From Brachyspira alvinipulli ATCC 51933 (GTDB lineage Bacteria; Spirochaetota; Brachyspiria; Brachyspirales; Brachyspiraceae), in the NCBI RefSeq assembly GCF_000518245.1, contig NZ_KI912405.1, positions 183,116-247,115 of the forward strand: a stretch of 64,000 nt of DNA, written 5' to 3'. Numbering within the stretch: position 1 is the stretch's first letter; every line of letters starts with the position of its first letter. Shown one piece after another: positions 36,524 through 45,342 of the stretch. A model generated the notes under the pieces. It worked only from the letters and a program-made list of their open reading frames with translations, searched no databases and was not told the origin of the DNA. A program made the translations under genes and the position numbers.

Positions 36524-36550
36524 GATGCAATACAATTGCATCATTATTTT
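36524..36550 (+). terminator. Hairpin between uxuA and uxaC
   Basis: GATGCAA-TACAA-TTGCATC (7-bp perfect stem) followed by ATTATTTT. It may be a partial terminator or an mRNA-processing hairpin that sets lower uxaC-eda levels. It also covers an upstream in-frame ATG at 36536, arguing for the later uxaC start. Confidence 0.45.
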
Positions 36551-36568
36551 AATCACAAGGATATTATT

Positions 36569-37975
36569 ATGAAAACTTTTATGGATAAAGATTTTTTATT
36601 ATATAATGATACAGCAAAAACACTTTTTCATGATTATGCTAATAAAATGCCTATATTTGATTATCATTGTCATTTAAGCCCAAAAGAAATTGCTGAAAAT
36701 AAACAATTCAATAATTTAATAGAAATTTGGTTATATGGAGATCATTATAAATGGAGAATGATGCGTGCTAATGGAATTGATGAAAATTTGATAACAGGAA
36801 ATGCATCAGACTATGATAAGTTTATAGCTTGGGTAAAAACAGTACCTAATTTAATAGGAAACCCATTATATCATTGGAGTCATCTTGAATTACAAAGATA
36901 TTTTGATATTTATGAAGTTATTAACGAAGATAACGCTGATATTATATGGCAAAAAGCTAATGAAAAATTGCAGAATATGACAGTTAAAGATATTCTAAAA
37001 AAATTTAAAGTTCATACTATAGGAACCACTGATGATCCCGTAGATAATTTGGAATATCATAAAATGATTAAAGAAGGAAATACAAAAATAGGAAAAATAG
37101 ATACTAATGTTATTCCTTCATTCAGACCAGATAAAGCAATGAATATAGAAATGCCTGGCTTTATAGATTATATAAAAAAGTTAGAGGAAGCAAGCTCTAT
37201 GTCTATAAAAGATATAAAATCTTTAATAGATGCTCTTTATAAAAGAATAGATTATTTCAAAACTTTGGGATGTGTATCAAGTGATTGTGCTTTAGAAACA
37301 GTACCTTTTAATTTGGACAGTGAATCCAATATTGATAACATATTCAAAAAAGCATTGAATAAAGAAACATTATCCGATGAAGAAATAGAAAAATACAAAA
37401 CATATATGCTTATTAAATTTATTGAAAAATATAAAGAATCAAAATTAGTAATGCAAATACATATAGCTGCTATGAGAAACAATAATGATATAATGTTTAA
37501 AAAATTAGGACCTGATACAGGCTATGATTCTATAGCAGATTCTAATATAATTAAAAAGTTATCTTTATTATTTAAAACATGCCACAGCACTGTAGGACTT
37601 CCTAAAATTATTCTTTATAGTCTTAACAATAAGGATTATTACTCATTATCAACACTTATGGGATGTTTCCAAGATGGAGGCATAAAAGGTAAAATGCAAT
37701 TAGGTTCAGCTTGGTGGTTCTGTGATACAAAAGACGGAATGGAAGAACAGATAAAAATACTTGCAAATACAGGTTCATTGGCTTTATTTGTAGGTATGCT
37801 TACTGATTCTAGAAGTTTTCTATCATATTCAAGACATGAATATTTTAGAAGAATATTATGCAATATAATAGGAGAATGGGCTTATAAAGGTGAAATACCT
37901 AATGATATTAAATATTTAGGAAATATTGTAGAAAATATATGTTTTAACAATTCCAATATTTACTTTAATAATTAA
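36569..37975 (+). CDS. uxaC: Uronate isomerase
   Basis: 468 residues from the ATG at 36569 (AAGGAT site); an in-frame ATG at 36536 lies inside a hairpin and is rejected. It converts glucuronate to fructuronate (and galacturonate to tagaturonate). Amidohydrolase-like metal site: PIFDYHCHLSPKEIAENK. Others: EIWLYGDHYKWRMMRANGI, FKVHTIGTTDDPVDNLEYH, MQIHIAAMRNNN and GMLTDSRSFLSYSRHEYFRR. First intracellular step for the TRAP substrate. Confidence 0.96.
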   Translation: MKTFMDKDFLLYNDTAKTLFHDYANKMPIFDYHCHLSPKEIAENKQFNNLIEIWLYGDHYKWRMMRANGIDENLITGNASDYDKFIAWVKTVPNLIGNPLYHWSHLELQRYFDIYEVINEDNADIIWQKANEKLQNMTVKDILKKFKVHTIGTTDDPVDNLEYHKMIKEGNTKIGKIDTNVIPSFRPDKAMNIEMPGFIDYIKKLEEASSMSIKDIKSLIDALYKRIDYFKTLGCVSSDCALETVPFNLDSESNIDNIFKKALNKETLSDEEIEKYKTYMLIKFIEKYKESKLVMQIHIAAMRNNNDIMFKKLGPDTGYDSIADSNIIKKLSLLFKTCHSTVGLPKIILYSLNNKDYYSLSTLMGCFQDGGIKGKMQLGSAWWFCDTKDGMEEQIKILANTGSLALFVGMLTDSRSFLSYSRHEYFRRILCNIIGEWAYKGEIPNDIKYLGNIVENICFNNSNIYFNN

Positions 37976-38019
37976 GTATGGTAAATTTATTGTATAAATT
38001 TTAATATTATGGAGTTATT

Positions 38020-38652
38020 ATGCTAGAAAAATATATACAAAATAAAATTATACCTGCAGTAGTTGTAGAAAATGAAGAGGAAATAAGAAATATAGCAGAA
38101 CTTTGTTTAGAATTTCTTCCTTCTATAGAATTAACTCTTAGAACAGAATACGGATATAAAGCTTTAGAAATATTAGCTAAAGATTATCCTTCACTTCCAA
38201 GAGCAGCAGCAACTGTATTGAATACAGAACAAGTTGATAGAGTACTTGATTTGGGAACTAATTTAATAATAAGCCCTGGATTTCAGCCTGTAATGCTTGA
38301 ATACGCTAAAAAGAAAAATTATCATTATATACCTGGTGCTGCAACTCCTGCTGAGCTTGAACAATGTTTAGCTTATGGATTTAAATATATTAAATTCTTC
38401 CATGCAGGTTTATATGGTGGTATTAATTGGATCAAAAATATATCACTTGTTTATCAGCATACCGGTGTTAAATTTATGCCATTAGGAGGAGTAAGTATAG
38501 ACAATGTAAAAGAATATTTACAAAATAAACATGTATTTGCATGCGGAGGTTCTTGGCTTTGTCCTAGAAACTTAATGGAAGAAAAAAATTGGAAAGAAAT
38601 TAAAAAAAGATTTGAGGAAGCTTCTCAATTAATTAAATCTCTTAATATTTAA
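38020..38652 (+). CDS. eda: KDPG/KHG aldolase
   Basis: 210 residues. It cleaves KDPG to pyruvate and glyceraldehyde-3-phosphate. The class I aldolase core shows IPAVVVENEEE, the catalytic Glu in SIELTLRTEYGYKAL, and the Schiff-base Lys in YIKFFHAGLYGGINWIKNI. ISPGFQPVMLEYAKK and KFMPLGGVS are also conserved. Last gene of the uronate operon; a strong hairpin follows. RBS GGAG. Confidence 0.95.
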   Translation: MLEKYIQNKIIPAVVVENEEEIRNIAELCLEFLPSIELTLRTEYGYKALEILAKDYPSLPRAAATVLNTEQVDRVLDLGTNLIISPGFQPVMLEYAKKKNYHYIPGAATPAELEQCLAYGFKYIKFFHAGLYGGINWIKNISLVYQHTGVKFMPLGGVSIDNVKEYLQNKHVFACGGSWLCPRNLMEEKNWKEIKKRFEEASQLIKSLNI

Positions 38653-38670
38653 AATATTTTTGATAAAAAT

Positions 38671-38708
38671 AATTTTTGGTATATAATATTTTTTATATAC
38701 CAAAAATT
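38671..38708 (+). terminator. Terminator after eda
   Basis: AATTTTTGGTATATAA pairs perfectly with TTATATACCAAAAATT (16 bp, 6-nt loop). The A/T-rich symmetry would serve both strands, though the T run after it is weak. Confidence 0.65.
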
Positions 38709-38721
38709 AGGATTTTATCAA

Positions 38722-39306
38722 ATGATTAGTGAATATAATAAATATTTTTATAGTGCTTTGAATAACATTCAAAAATCGAAATACAATGAAGCCATAGAGG
38801 ATTTATTAAAAGTTATAGAAATTGACAGCAGTAATTTGGATGCATACCATAATCTAGCTAGAATATATTATGAAATTAAAGATTATGATAAAGCTATTGA
38901 AACTTATAATAAATCTATAGAAATATATCCACATGACAGCGATACTTATTATTATAGGGCTGAAGTTTATATTGATAAAAAAGATTATGATAATGCTATT
39001 AAAGATTTAGAAAATGTCATAATGAAAAATGAGGCCTACTCGGATGCTTACTATTTAATGTCTGTTATCTATAGAAAAAATAAAAAATATAAAAAAGCTA
39101 TTAAATATTTAAAATTAACTTTAGAATTTAATCCGGAAGATTATATAGCCTATTATGATATTTATAAATTATACACAATATTATCTAAGCATGAAGAAGA
39201 TGAAAATACTAAGAATAAATATTTGCAAAGGGCTGAGAAATGTTTGAAAAAATCTGCTGATTTAGGATATGAAAAAGCACTAGAAACAATCAAAGAAAAA
39301 AAATAA
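38722..39306 (+). CDS. TPR-repeat protein
   Basis: 194 residues made of about five tetratricopeptide repeats (YNEAIEDLLKVIEIDSSNLD, YDKAIETYNKSIEIYPHDSD, YDNAIKDLENVIMKNEAYSD, YKKAIKYLKLTLEFNPEDYI). No signal peptide. TPRs mediate protein contacts; partner unknown. AGGA ribosome site. The next gene (DJ-1 family) follows after about 100 bp. Confidence 0.85.
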   Translation: MISEYNKYFYSALNNIQKSKYNEAIEDLLKVIEIDSSNLDAYHNLARIYYEIKDYDKAIETYNKSIEIYPHDSDTYYYRAEVYIDKKDYDNAIKDLENVIMKNEAYSDAYYLMSVIYRKNKKYKKAIKYLKLTLEFNPEDYIAYYDIYKLYTILSKHEEDENTKNKYLQRAEKCLKKSADLGYEKALETIKEKK

Positions 39307-39408
39307 AATATTTAAAAGTTATCAATTTAAAAAAAGAATTACTTGCAATATTACAGATATAATAATATTATTATATCATAAAAACATTATGACAAAAGGA
39401 TAAAAATT

Positions 39409-39963
39409 ATGTCAAAAAAAATTTTAGTACCATTAGCAGAAGGCGTTGAAGAAATTGAAGTTATCACTATTGTTGATATTTTAAGAAGAGCAGGTATAGA
39501 AGCTGTTACAGCATCTTTGACTGAAAATTTAGAAGTACAAGGTGCTCATAATATAGTAATAAAAGCAGATACTTTATTAGAAAAAATAATAAACTATGAT
39601 TTTGACGGAATAGCACTTGCAGGCGGTTACGGCGGAATGAATAATTTAAAATCAGATATGAGAATTATCGAAAAAATAAAAACTATGTATGAAGATAAAA
39701 AACTTGTATCAGCAATATGTGCCTCTCCTATAGTATTAGGTGAAGCTGAAGTTATAAAAGGAAAATATACTTGTTATCCTAGCTGTGAAAGTGCTGTAAA
39801 AGGCGGAGAATATGTTGAAAAGGATTTAGTTGTTTGTGACGGCAATGTTATCACATCTAAAGGTCCTGCTACTACAGTATTTTTTGCTTTAGAATTAGTA
39901 AAATATTTAAATGGTTCTAATGATAAATTAGCTAATGAATTACTAATACATCTAATAAAATAA
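39409..39963 (+). CDS. DJ-1/PfpI family protein (YajL-like)
   Basis: 184 residues. KKILVPLAEGVEEIEVITIVDILRRAG opens the fold with the conserved Glu, and AICASPIVLGEAEVIKGKYTCYP contains the reactive nucleophile Cys (in ICAS) and the DJ-1 TCYPS region. Members act as deglycases, chaperones or oxidative-stress proteins. An RBS AAAGGA precedes ATG. The next gene starts 17 bp downstream, probably the same transcript. Confidence 0.9.
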   Translation: MSKKILVPLAEGVEEIEVITIVDILRRAGIEAVTASLTENLEVQGAHNIVIKADTLLEKIINYDFDGIALAGGYGGMNNLKSDMRIIEKIKTMYEDKKLVSAICASPIVLGEAEVIKGKYTCYPSCESAVKGGEYVEKDLVVCDGNVITSKGPATTVFFALELVKYLNGSNDKLANELLIHLIK

Positions 39964-39980
39964 TTTATAAGGATTTTATT

Positions 39981-40967
39981 TTGAAAGTTATTATACCAGC
40001 GGCCGGGGAAGGTACAAGATTAAGACCGCATACCATAACAAAACCAAAGCCTATATTACCAATAGCAGGGTCTACTATTATAGATTTTATAATGTATGAA
40101 ATCTCTTCTATAAGAGATTTAGAAGAAATTATATTTATAGTTGGTTATTTGAAAGACCAAATGATAGAATATTTAACTTCTAAATATAAGGATATAAAAT
40201 TAACATTTGTAGAACAAAAAGAGTATAAAGGTTTGGCTCATGCTATATCTCTTACTAGGGAATATGTTAATGATAATGATAAAATATTCATAATTCTTGG
40301 AGATACTATATTTAAATTAAATCTATCAAAAATAGTGAGTAAAAATGAAAACTCATTAGGTGTATGCGAAGTTGATAATCCAAGCAGATTTGGTGTAGCT
40401 ATTTTGAATGAAAGCGGAGTTATAACAAAATTAGTTGAAAAACCTCAGGAACCTATTAGTAATTTAGCACTTACAGGTATGTATAATATAATTAATTCAA
40501 AAGAATTATTTAATGCTATAGATTATATAATAGCTAATGATATAAAAACTAAAAATGAGTATCAGCTTACAGATGCTTTGGAATATATGATAAAACAAGG
40601 TATAATATTTAAAACATTCAAATTAGACGGATGGTATGATTGCGGTGAAAAATCAACAATGATAGAAACAAATAAAACTATTATTAAACATGAAATATTG
40701 AGCAAAGGAATAAAAGATACTGCTATAATACCTCCTGTATTTATAGATAAGGATGTAAAAATAGAAGGCTCTGTAATAGGTCCTTATGTACATATTGGAT
40801 CAAATTCAAAAATAGAAAATTCAATATTAAAAAATTGCATTATATTTGAAGATGTTAATATTTCAAATGCATTTATGGATAATTCTATAATATCAGAAAA
40901 AGTACATTATAAAGGGAAAACACATTCTATGGATATAGGAGCTTCAATAACCATAGAGCAAAACTAA
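39981..40967 (+). CDS. Sugar-1-phosphate nucleotidyltransferase with hexapeptide-like tail
   Basis: 328 residues, started at TTG (39981) with AAGGAT 5-8 nt away, since this places the family N-terminus MKVIIPAAGEGTRLRPHTIT exactly; KPKPILPIAG is the second half of the signature. ILGDTIFKL holds the metal-binding Asp, LVEKPQEP and GMYNI follow. Residues about 240-315 look like a left-handed beta-helix (VFIDKDVKIEGSVIGPYVHI). Similar to long glucose-1-phosphate thymidylyl- or uridylyltransferases; the exact sugar is not clear. Confidence 0.88.
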   Translation: MKVIIPAAGEGTRLRPHTITKPKPILPIAGSTIIDFIMYEISSIRDLEEIIFIVGYLKDQMIEYLTSKYKDIKLTFVEQKEYKGLAHAISLTREYVNDNDKIFIILGDTIFKLNLSKIVSKNENSLGVCEVDNPSRFGVAILNESGVITKLVEKPQEPISNLALTGMYNIINSKELFNAIDYIIANDIKTKNEYQLTDALEYMIKQGIIFKTFKLDGWYDCGEKSTMIETNKTIIKHEILSKGIKDTAIIPPVFIDKDVKIEGSVIGPYVHIGSNSKIENSILKNCIIFEDVNISNAFMDNSIISEKVHYKGKTHSMDIGASITIEQN

Positions 40968-40972
40968 AAAAT

Positions 40973-41005
40973 AGAGTGAGATTAATATTAGTCTCACTCT
41001 TTTAT
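40973..41005. terminator. Bidirectional terminator
   Basis: AGAGTGAGA ... TCTCACTCT (9-bp perfect stem, 10-nt loop) followed by TTTATT on the plus strand and A-rich DNA upstream. It lies between convergent genes. Confidence 0.85.
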
Positions 41006-41433
41006 TATGCCGCATTTATCAATGCCATAACTATAAATTGTAAAAGACTTACAAATAAAAATATAGCTGTATCCATTATTAAAAGTGAAAAAGGATAATT
41101 TGTAAGTAAAACAGCAAATCTCATCTTATCAGCAACAATAAAAGAAGAATACATTAAAAAACCCATTATAAGTTTTATATGTTCCCTTAATGGAATAAAA
41201 TGAAAAAATGCCATAAAAAATAACGCTATAAGCAAACTTTGTATAAATGAAAATACTTCAAAATAATAAACCATTTGAAGCCTGTTATTCCAATTACGCA
41301 CACCAGGAAGTATTTCTCTTCTATAATAAAACTTTTTAACAGACTGAAATTCTAATACCAATCTTGTAGCTAAAAATCTTACTATATAGGATGCAAAGAC
41401 AAGCTCTAAATATTTTATTATAACTTTTTCCAT
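41005..41433 (-). CDS. Membrane protein, unknown function
   Basis: 142 residues with about four hydrophobic segments and a basic loop (VKKFYYRREILPGVRNWNNR) between the first two. No family recognised. It lies 9 bp after the spiro-SPASM gene on the same strand, at the end of a group that starts with prfA, and closes at a bidirectional terminator. Confidence 0.65.
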   Translation of the reverse strand: MEKVIIKYLELVFASYIVRFLATRLVLEFQSVKKFYYRREILPGVRNWNNRLQMVYYFEVFSFIQSLLIALFFMAFFHFIPLREHIKLIMGFLMYSSFIVADKMRFAVLLTNYPFSLLIMDTAIFLFVSLLQFIVMALINAA

Positions 41434-41442
41434 AACAACAAA

Positions 41443-42882
41443 TTAAAAATTATACAAATACCACTCATCACAATTTTTACAGAAATCCAATTTAGAAAAT
41501 ACATTATCTATATAATATTCTTCTAATAATTTCCATATATTATCCAAGCTATCATCATATATAGAAGAGATTTTTTTATCTTTATTTATATCAAATCTGC
41601 AAATATAAACATCTCCGTAAGTATCTATAAATAAATCTCTAGACAAATGCCAGCATCCTATATTTATTAATGGAGCCATATCCCCTACTCTATTGTCAGA
41701 TATAATTCCTCTATATGTATAAAACTTCTGCATTATAATCTCTGTTTTATATTTATCAAAATATTTATAGTAAGAAGCTAAATAATCAAAATTATCTTTC
41801 TGCTTTACTATTTGCAAATAAGTATTTTTAGGCTCTCTAAGAAGATAATAATCAATATTAGAAATAGTTGTTTTTATATCTCCTGTTTCATATATTTTAT
41901 TATAAACATCCACTTCTACAGCGTCTAAATGAATAATAACATTAAGATTATCATTCTCCATTTGCAAATTTATTAATTTTTTAGCCTTTTCTTCATCTAA
42001 AGCTAATGCATTTGTTTCTAAATATATATTTACAGACTTATTTTTAACAGCATATTCCAATATTTCAAAAATATCTTTATTTAAAAGAGGCTCATAATAG
42101 CTTCCTATAGATAAATGAAAATCACCGCAAAAATTAAATAATTTATCATAAATATTTTTAAACTCATCAAAAGTAAGATTTTTTTCTTCTTTTGCAAGTT
42201 CATTTTTTAGAGTTTCATTTGCAAATAAATATTTATTAATAACATTCTGTCTATTATTAATATCCAATTCTATATAGGATGGTAAAGTTCTTCTAATACT
42301 TGGATTTTCTTTTATAGCATTAACAATATCAGCGTAACTTTTATAATCTATAAGTTTTGATATTAGCAAAGCATTTCTTTTACTGTCTGCAAAAAATGAA
42401 AGCCTATAATATCTCATATCGTATTCAGATATTATTATTTCTATTTCAAAAAAATTAGGGTCAATAAAAACTATATTACTTATAGCATTTTCTGAAGGTT
42501 TTATAGTTTTAGTTTTTATTATATTAAATAACTTATCAAAAGCATCCCTTCTAATTATAAAAGGAATAACACCAAGAGGATAATTTTCACCATAACTAAA
42601 ATAAGCTATATTCTCTTCATGTATCTTTGTAAGTTTCACAGTTTCATCAATATTAAATAAAGGCATATTTGAAGGTATATAAATTATATTATCATATCCT
42701 TCACTTTCTTTATATATATTATTTAAATAATTTTCTATAATATTAATATCATTATTATGAAGCTCTTTAACTCCGCAATTCAAAATATTTTTTAGAGCAT
42801 CAATCTTATCATTAAAAACACTTTCAAATTCCTTAGAATAGATATTAGAAAAAGACTTATCAATTAATATTAAAAAACTCAT
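41443..42882 (-). CDS. Spiro-SPASM protein
   Basis: 479 residues, matching the spirochaete-specific spiro-SPASM family. The N-terminal part (about 1-195) resembles nucleotidyltransferases, the middle is a radical-SAM-like barrel and the C-terminus is a SPASM iron-sulfur domain (NIGCWHLSRDLFIDTYGDVY, then ICRF, then LDFCKNCDEWYLYNF). The Cx3Cx2C motif of active radical SAM enzymes is absent: where it should be the sequence reads YIELDINNRQNVI. So it may bind clusters at the SPASM domain only. Substrate unknown. It follows a zinc-ribbon protein gene in the prfA group. Confidence 0.85.
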   Translation of the reverse strand: MSFLILIDKSFSNIYSKEFESVFNDKIDALKNILNCGVKELHNNDINIIENYLNNIYKESEGYDNIIYIPSNMPLFNIDETVKLTKIHEENIAYFSYGENYPLGVIPFIIRRDAFDKLFNIIKTKTIKPSENAISNIVFIDPNFFEIEIIISEYDMRYYRLSFFADSKRNALLISKLIDYKSYADIVNAIKENPSIRRTLPSYIELDINNRQNVINKYLFANETLKNELAKEEKNLTFDEFKNIYDKLFNFCGDFHLSIGSYYEPLLNKDIFEILEYAVKNKSVNIYLETNALALDEEKAKKLINLQMENDNLNVIIHLDAVEVDVYNKIYETGDIKTTISNIDYYLLREPKNTYLQIVKQKDNFDYLASYYKYFDKYKTEIIMQKFYTYRGIISDNRVGDMAPLINIGCWHLSRDLFIDTYGDVYICRFDINKDKKISSIYDDSLDNIWKLLEEYYIDNVFSKLDFCKNCDEWYLYNF

Positions 42883-42902
42883 TTATAAAACCTCTATTTT
42901 TA

Positions 42903-43592
42903 TTATATATAATCCAGCATATTTTCCGGACTTCTCATTATTAAATTACACATATTACATACATAAAAATTATTTAAAACTTCTTCATCATCTAAAGTAT
43001 AAACATTAACACTTTCTAATTTATTTGTATTTTCATTAACTATTTTAAAAATATTAGTAGAACCGCAATAAGGACATCTATAAACAAAATCTTCAGCTAC
43101 ATTTTTGATGTCTATTTTTAAATACTTATCTTTAACATAACTTTTAAACCTATTATTGATATATCTATGAGGATAAATTTCTATATATTCATTTAAAGTG
43201 ATTTTTTTAATAGGATAACTATTTATATTTTTTAACTTAGTTTTTCTTATTAATTTCATAAATTGATCATGACGAACATTGCTTATATTAAGTACATCTA
43301 TAAATTTATCATTAGTAAGGTCATATTTATCATTAGTAATATATTCAGCATAATCATTAACTACAAGTTTATTATATTCTCTGTTTTCTTTAAAAGCTCC
43401 AAACTCAACAAAAAAATATTTATCTAACTTATGATAAGCAAAAAGCCCCATTAAATTTCCAGGATCATCTTCATAAAAATAATCACAATATGAAACATTA
43501 TCAAAACTTTTTATATACATCATAATAGAATCATCATCATGAATATTATGAATAACTTTTTCTTCTCCAAGAATATACTCAATATCTTTCAT
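42903..43592 (-). CDS. Zinc-ribbon protein, unknown function
   Basis: 229 residues from the ATG at 43592, chosen because GGGA lies 6 nt upstream; an in-frame ATG 12 nt earlier (43604) has none. The C-terminal third has YRCPYCGSTNIFKIV and, about 40 residues on, FYVCNMCNLIMRSPENM, giving a CxxC/CxxC zinc ribbon. The N-terminal part is rich in Asp and Tyr with no family recognised. It starts 14 bp after prfA and precedes the spiro-SPASM gene by 20 bp, suggesting a linked function. Confidence 0.7.
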   Translation of the reverse strand: MKDIEYILGEEKVIHNIHDDDSIMMYIKSFDNVSYCDYFYEDDPGNLMGLFAYHKLDKYFFVEFGAFKENREYNKLVVNDYAEYITNDKYDLTNDKFIDVLNISNVRHDQFMKLIRKTKLKNINSYPIKKITLNEYIEIYPHRYINNRFKSYVKDKYLKIDIKNVAEDFVYRCPYCGSTNIFKIVNENTNKLESVNVYTLDDEEVLNNFYVCNMCNLIMRSPENMLDYI

Positions 43593-43606
43593 AAACATTC
43601 CCATTA

Positions 43607-44683
43607 TTAATCAGAATATGAAGAAAGCATTTCCTCTTGTTCCTGTTTAAATAAAGCATCAGTTATTTCTGTTATTTCCCCATCCATAAATCTATCAAGT
43701 TTATATAAAGTTACATTAATCCTATGATCTGTAACTCTATTTTGAGGGAAATTATAAGTTCTTATTCTTTCGCTTCTATCTCCGGAACCAATCTGCTCGC
43801 GTCTCTCCTTAGCCTCTTTAGCCTTTCTCTCAGCTTCTTCTTTCTCATATATTCTAGCACGAAGAACTTTTAATGCTTTTGCCTTATTCTTATGCTGACT
43901 CTTCTCATCCTGACATTGTACAACTAACCCTGTAGGCAAATGTGTAATTCTAACAGCACTGTCCGTTGTATTAACAGACTGCCCTCCAGGTCCACTTGAA
44001 CGGAATATATCCACCCTTATATCTTCATCTTTTATAACAACATCGCTTTCCATAGCCTCAGGCATAACTGCAACTGTAGAAGCAGAAGTATGTATCCTGC
44101 CGCCGGATTCTGTAGCAGGTATCCTTTGTACCCTATGTGTTCCGCTTTCAAATTTCAATGTTCTGTAAGCATCCTTTCCAGATACAGAGAATATCACCTC
44201 TTTATATCCTCCAAGTTCTGTAGGGCTTGTATCTATTATTTCCATTTTTAAATTAGATCTTTCTATAAATCTTGTATACATTCTAAATAAATCGCCTACA
44301 AATAAAGCAGATTCTTCACCGCCTGTACCAACTCTAATTTCTACTATTATATTTTTTCCATCATTTTTATCTTTAGGAAGAAGTAGGAGTCTTAAATCAT
44401 TTATAACTTTTTCTTTTTTCAGATTAAGTTCCTCTACCTCCAATAATGCCATTTCTTTAAGCTCTTTATCTGTATCTTCATTATTAATCATTTCATTAGA
44501 TTCTTCTATTTGCTTTAATATGTCTTTTAATTTTTTATATTCCTCTACAATATCCTCTATTTCTGATTTCTTTTTCATTAAGTCTTGAATGACTCTATTA
44601 TCTTTTATATTTGCATCATTGAGTTTATGCACTATATCATCATAAGTATTTTCTACCAATGCAAGTTTATCAATTATTGACAT
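43607..44683 (-). CDS. prfA: Peptide chain release factor 1
   Basis: 358 residues. It reads UAA and UAG and releases the nascent protein. The GGQ loop is [20 protein letters not shown], and the PAT-type codon-recognition region reads [20 protein letters not shown] as expected for RF1. The ATG at 44683 (MSIIDKL) has GGAG 12 nt upstream; a TTG at 44701 overlaps that site and is rejected. First gene of the prfA-zinc ribbon-spiro-SPASM group. Methylase PrmC is not adjacent. Confidence 0.97.
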   Translation of the reverse strand: MSIIDKLALVENTYDDIVHKLNDANIKDNRVIQDLMKKKSEIEDIVEEYKKLKDILKQIEESNEMINNEDTDKELKEMALLEVEELNLKKEKVINDLRLLLLPKDKNDGKNIIVEIRVGTGGEESALFVGDLFRMYTRFIERSNLKMEIIDTSPTELGGYKEVIFSVSGKDAYRTLKFESGTHRVQRIPATESGGRIHTSASTVAVMPEAMESDVVIKDEDIRVDIFRSSGPGGQSVNTTDSAVRITHLPTGLVVQCQDEKSQHKNKAKALKVLRARIYEKEEAERKAKEAKERREQIGSGDRSERIRTYNFPQNRVTDHRINVTLYKLDRFMDGEITEITDALFKQEQEEMLSSYSD

Positions 44684-44752
44684 AAAATAAATTTTCTCCA
44701 AAATAATATACTATTATATACAAATAATGATATTTATCAACTGCCAAAAATA

Positions 44753-44786
44753 TAAAAAAGAGAAGCTAGAAAATACTAACTTCTCT
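44753..44786 (-). terminator. Terminator downstream of the YkvA gene
   Basis: AGAGAAG ... CTTCTCT hairpin (extended by a TAG/CTA pair) with a six-T tract on the minus strand (A run at 44754-44759). Confidence 0.75.
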
Positions 44787-44813
44787 ATTTATAAAACATT
44801 TCATTATTTTCAA

Positions 44814-45293
44814 TTATTTTTTATTCATAATTTCAATTTCTGTTTCTTCATCGCTTTCACTATTTAAACTTTTACTGTCATCTATATTATTGTTATTATC
44901 CTTTTCATCAGGACCGTATTTCCAAATTCTGTATTTTTCTATATCATCACTGAAGAATTTGAGACATAAACCAATAATAAAAGCATCATCTAATAATCCA
45001 AGACCAACTATAAAATCAGGTATTGCATCTATAGGAACAAGCAAATATAATAATGCCGCCGCTATTCCAGATATAGCTTTCCATGGCACATCCTTATAGC
45101 TACCATTTAGATAGTCTTTTATCATATTGATTAATAACTTAATTTTTTCCATCAATTGTGAAAGATGTTCTGATGTTGAAACTCTTGATAATATTTCTTT
45201 GGATTTTCCAATAATAGAGTCTAATTTTTCTTTAGTAATACCTCTGGAAATACTATCCCATATTTGTTTTGCTTTATCTTTAAAATCAGACAT
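44814..45293 (-). CDS. YkvA/DUF1232 family membrane protein
   Basis: 159 residues from the ATG at 45293, which has AGAGGA 7 nt upstream; a longer in-frame start at 45377 runs through unlikely hydrophobic sequence and overlaps the next gene. The DUF1232 core is AISGIAAALLYLLVPIDAIPDFIVGLGLLDDAFIIGLCL, read in two stretches, with the typical VxPIDxIPDxxP-like motif. The tail is acidic with a run of Asn and Asp. Function of the family is unclear. It lies 50 bp downstream of the membrane-anchored protein gene. Confidence 0.88.
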   Translation of the reverse strand: MSDFKDKAKQIWDSISRGITKEKLDSIIGKSKEILSRVSTSEHLSQLMEKIKLLINMIKDYLNGSYKDVPWKAISGIAAALLYLLVPIDAIPDFIVGLGLLDDAFIIGLCLKFFSDDIEKYRIWKYGPDEKDNNNNIDDSKSLNSESDEETEIEIMNKK

Positions 45294-45342
45294 GTAAATA
45301 TCCTCTAAATAATAAAATAGGATATAATAAAATAAAAAAATA

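Noticed and set aside
36536..36568. Longer uxaC start (MHHYFNHKD)
   Set aside because: Lies in a hairpin without a ribosome site; the ATG at 36569 has AAGGAT and matches the family start.
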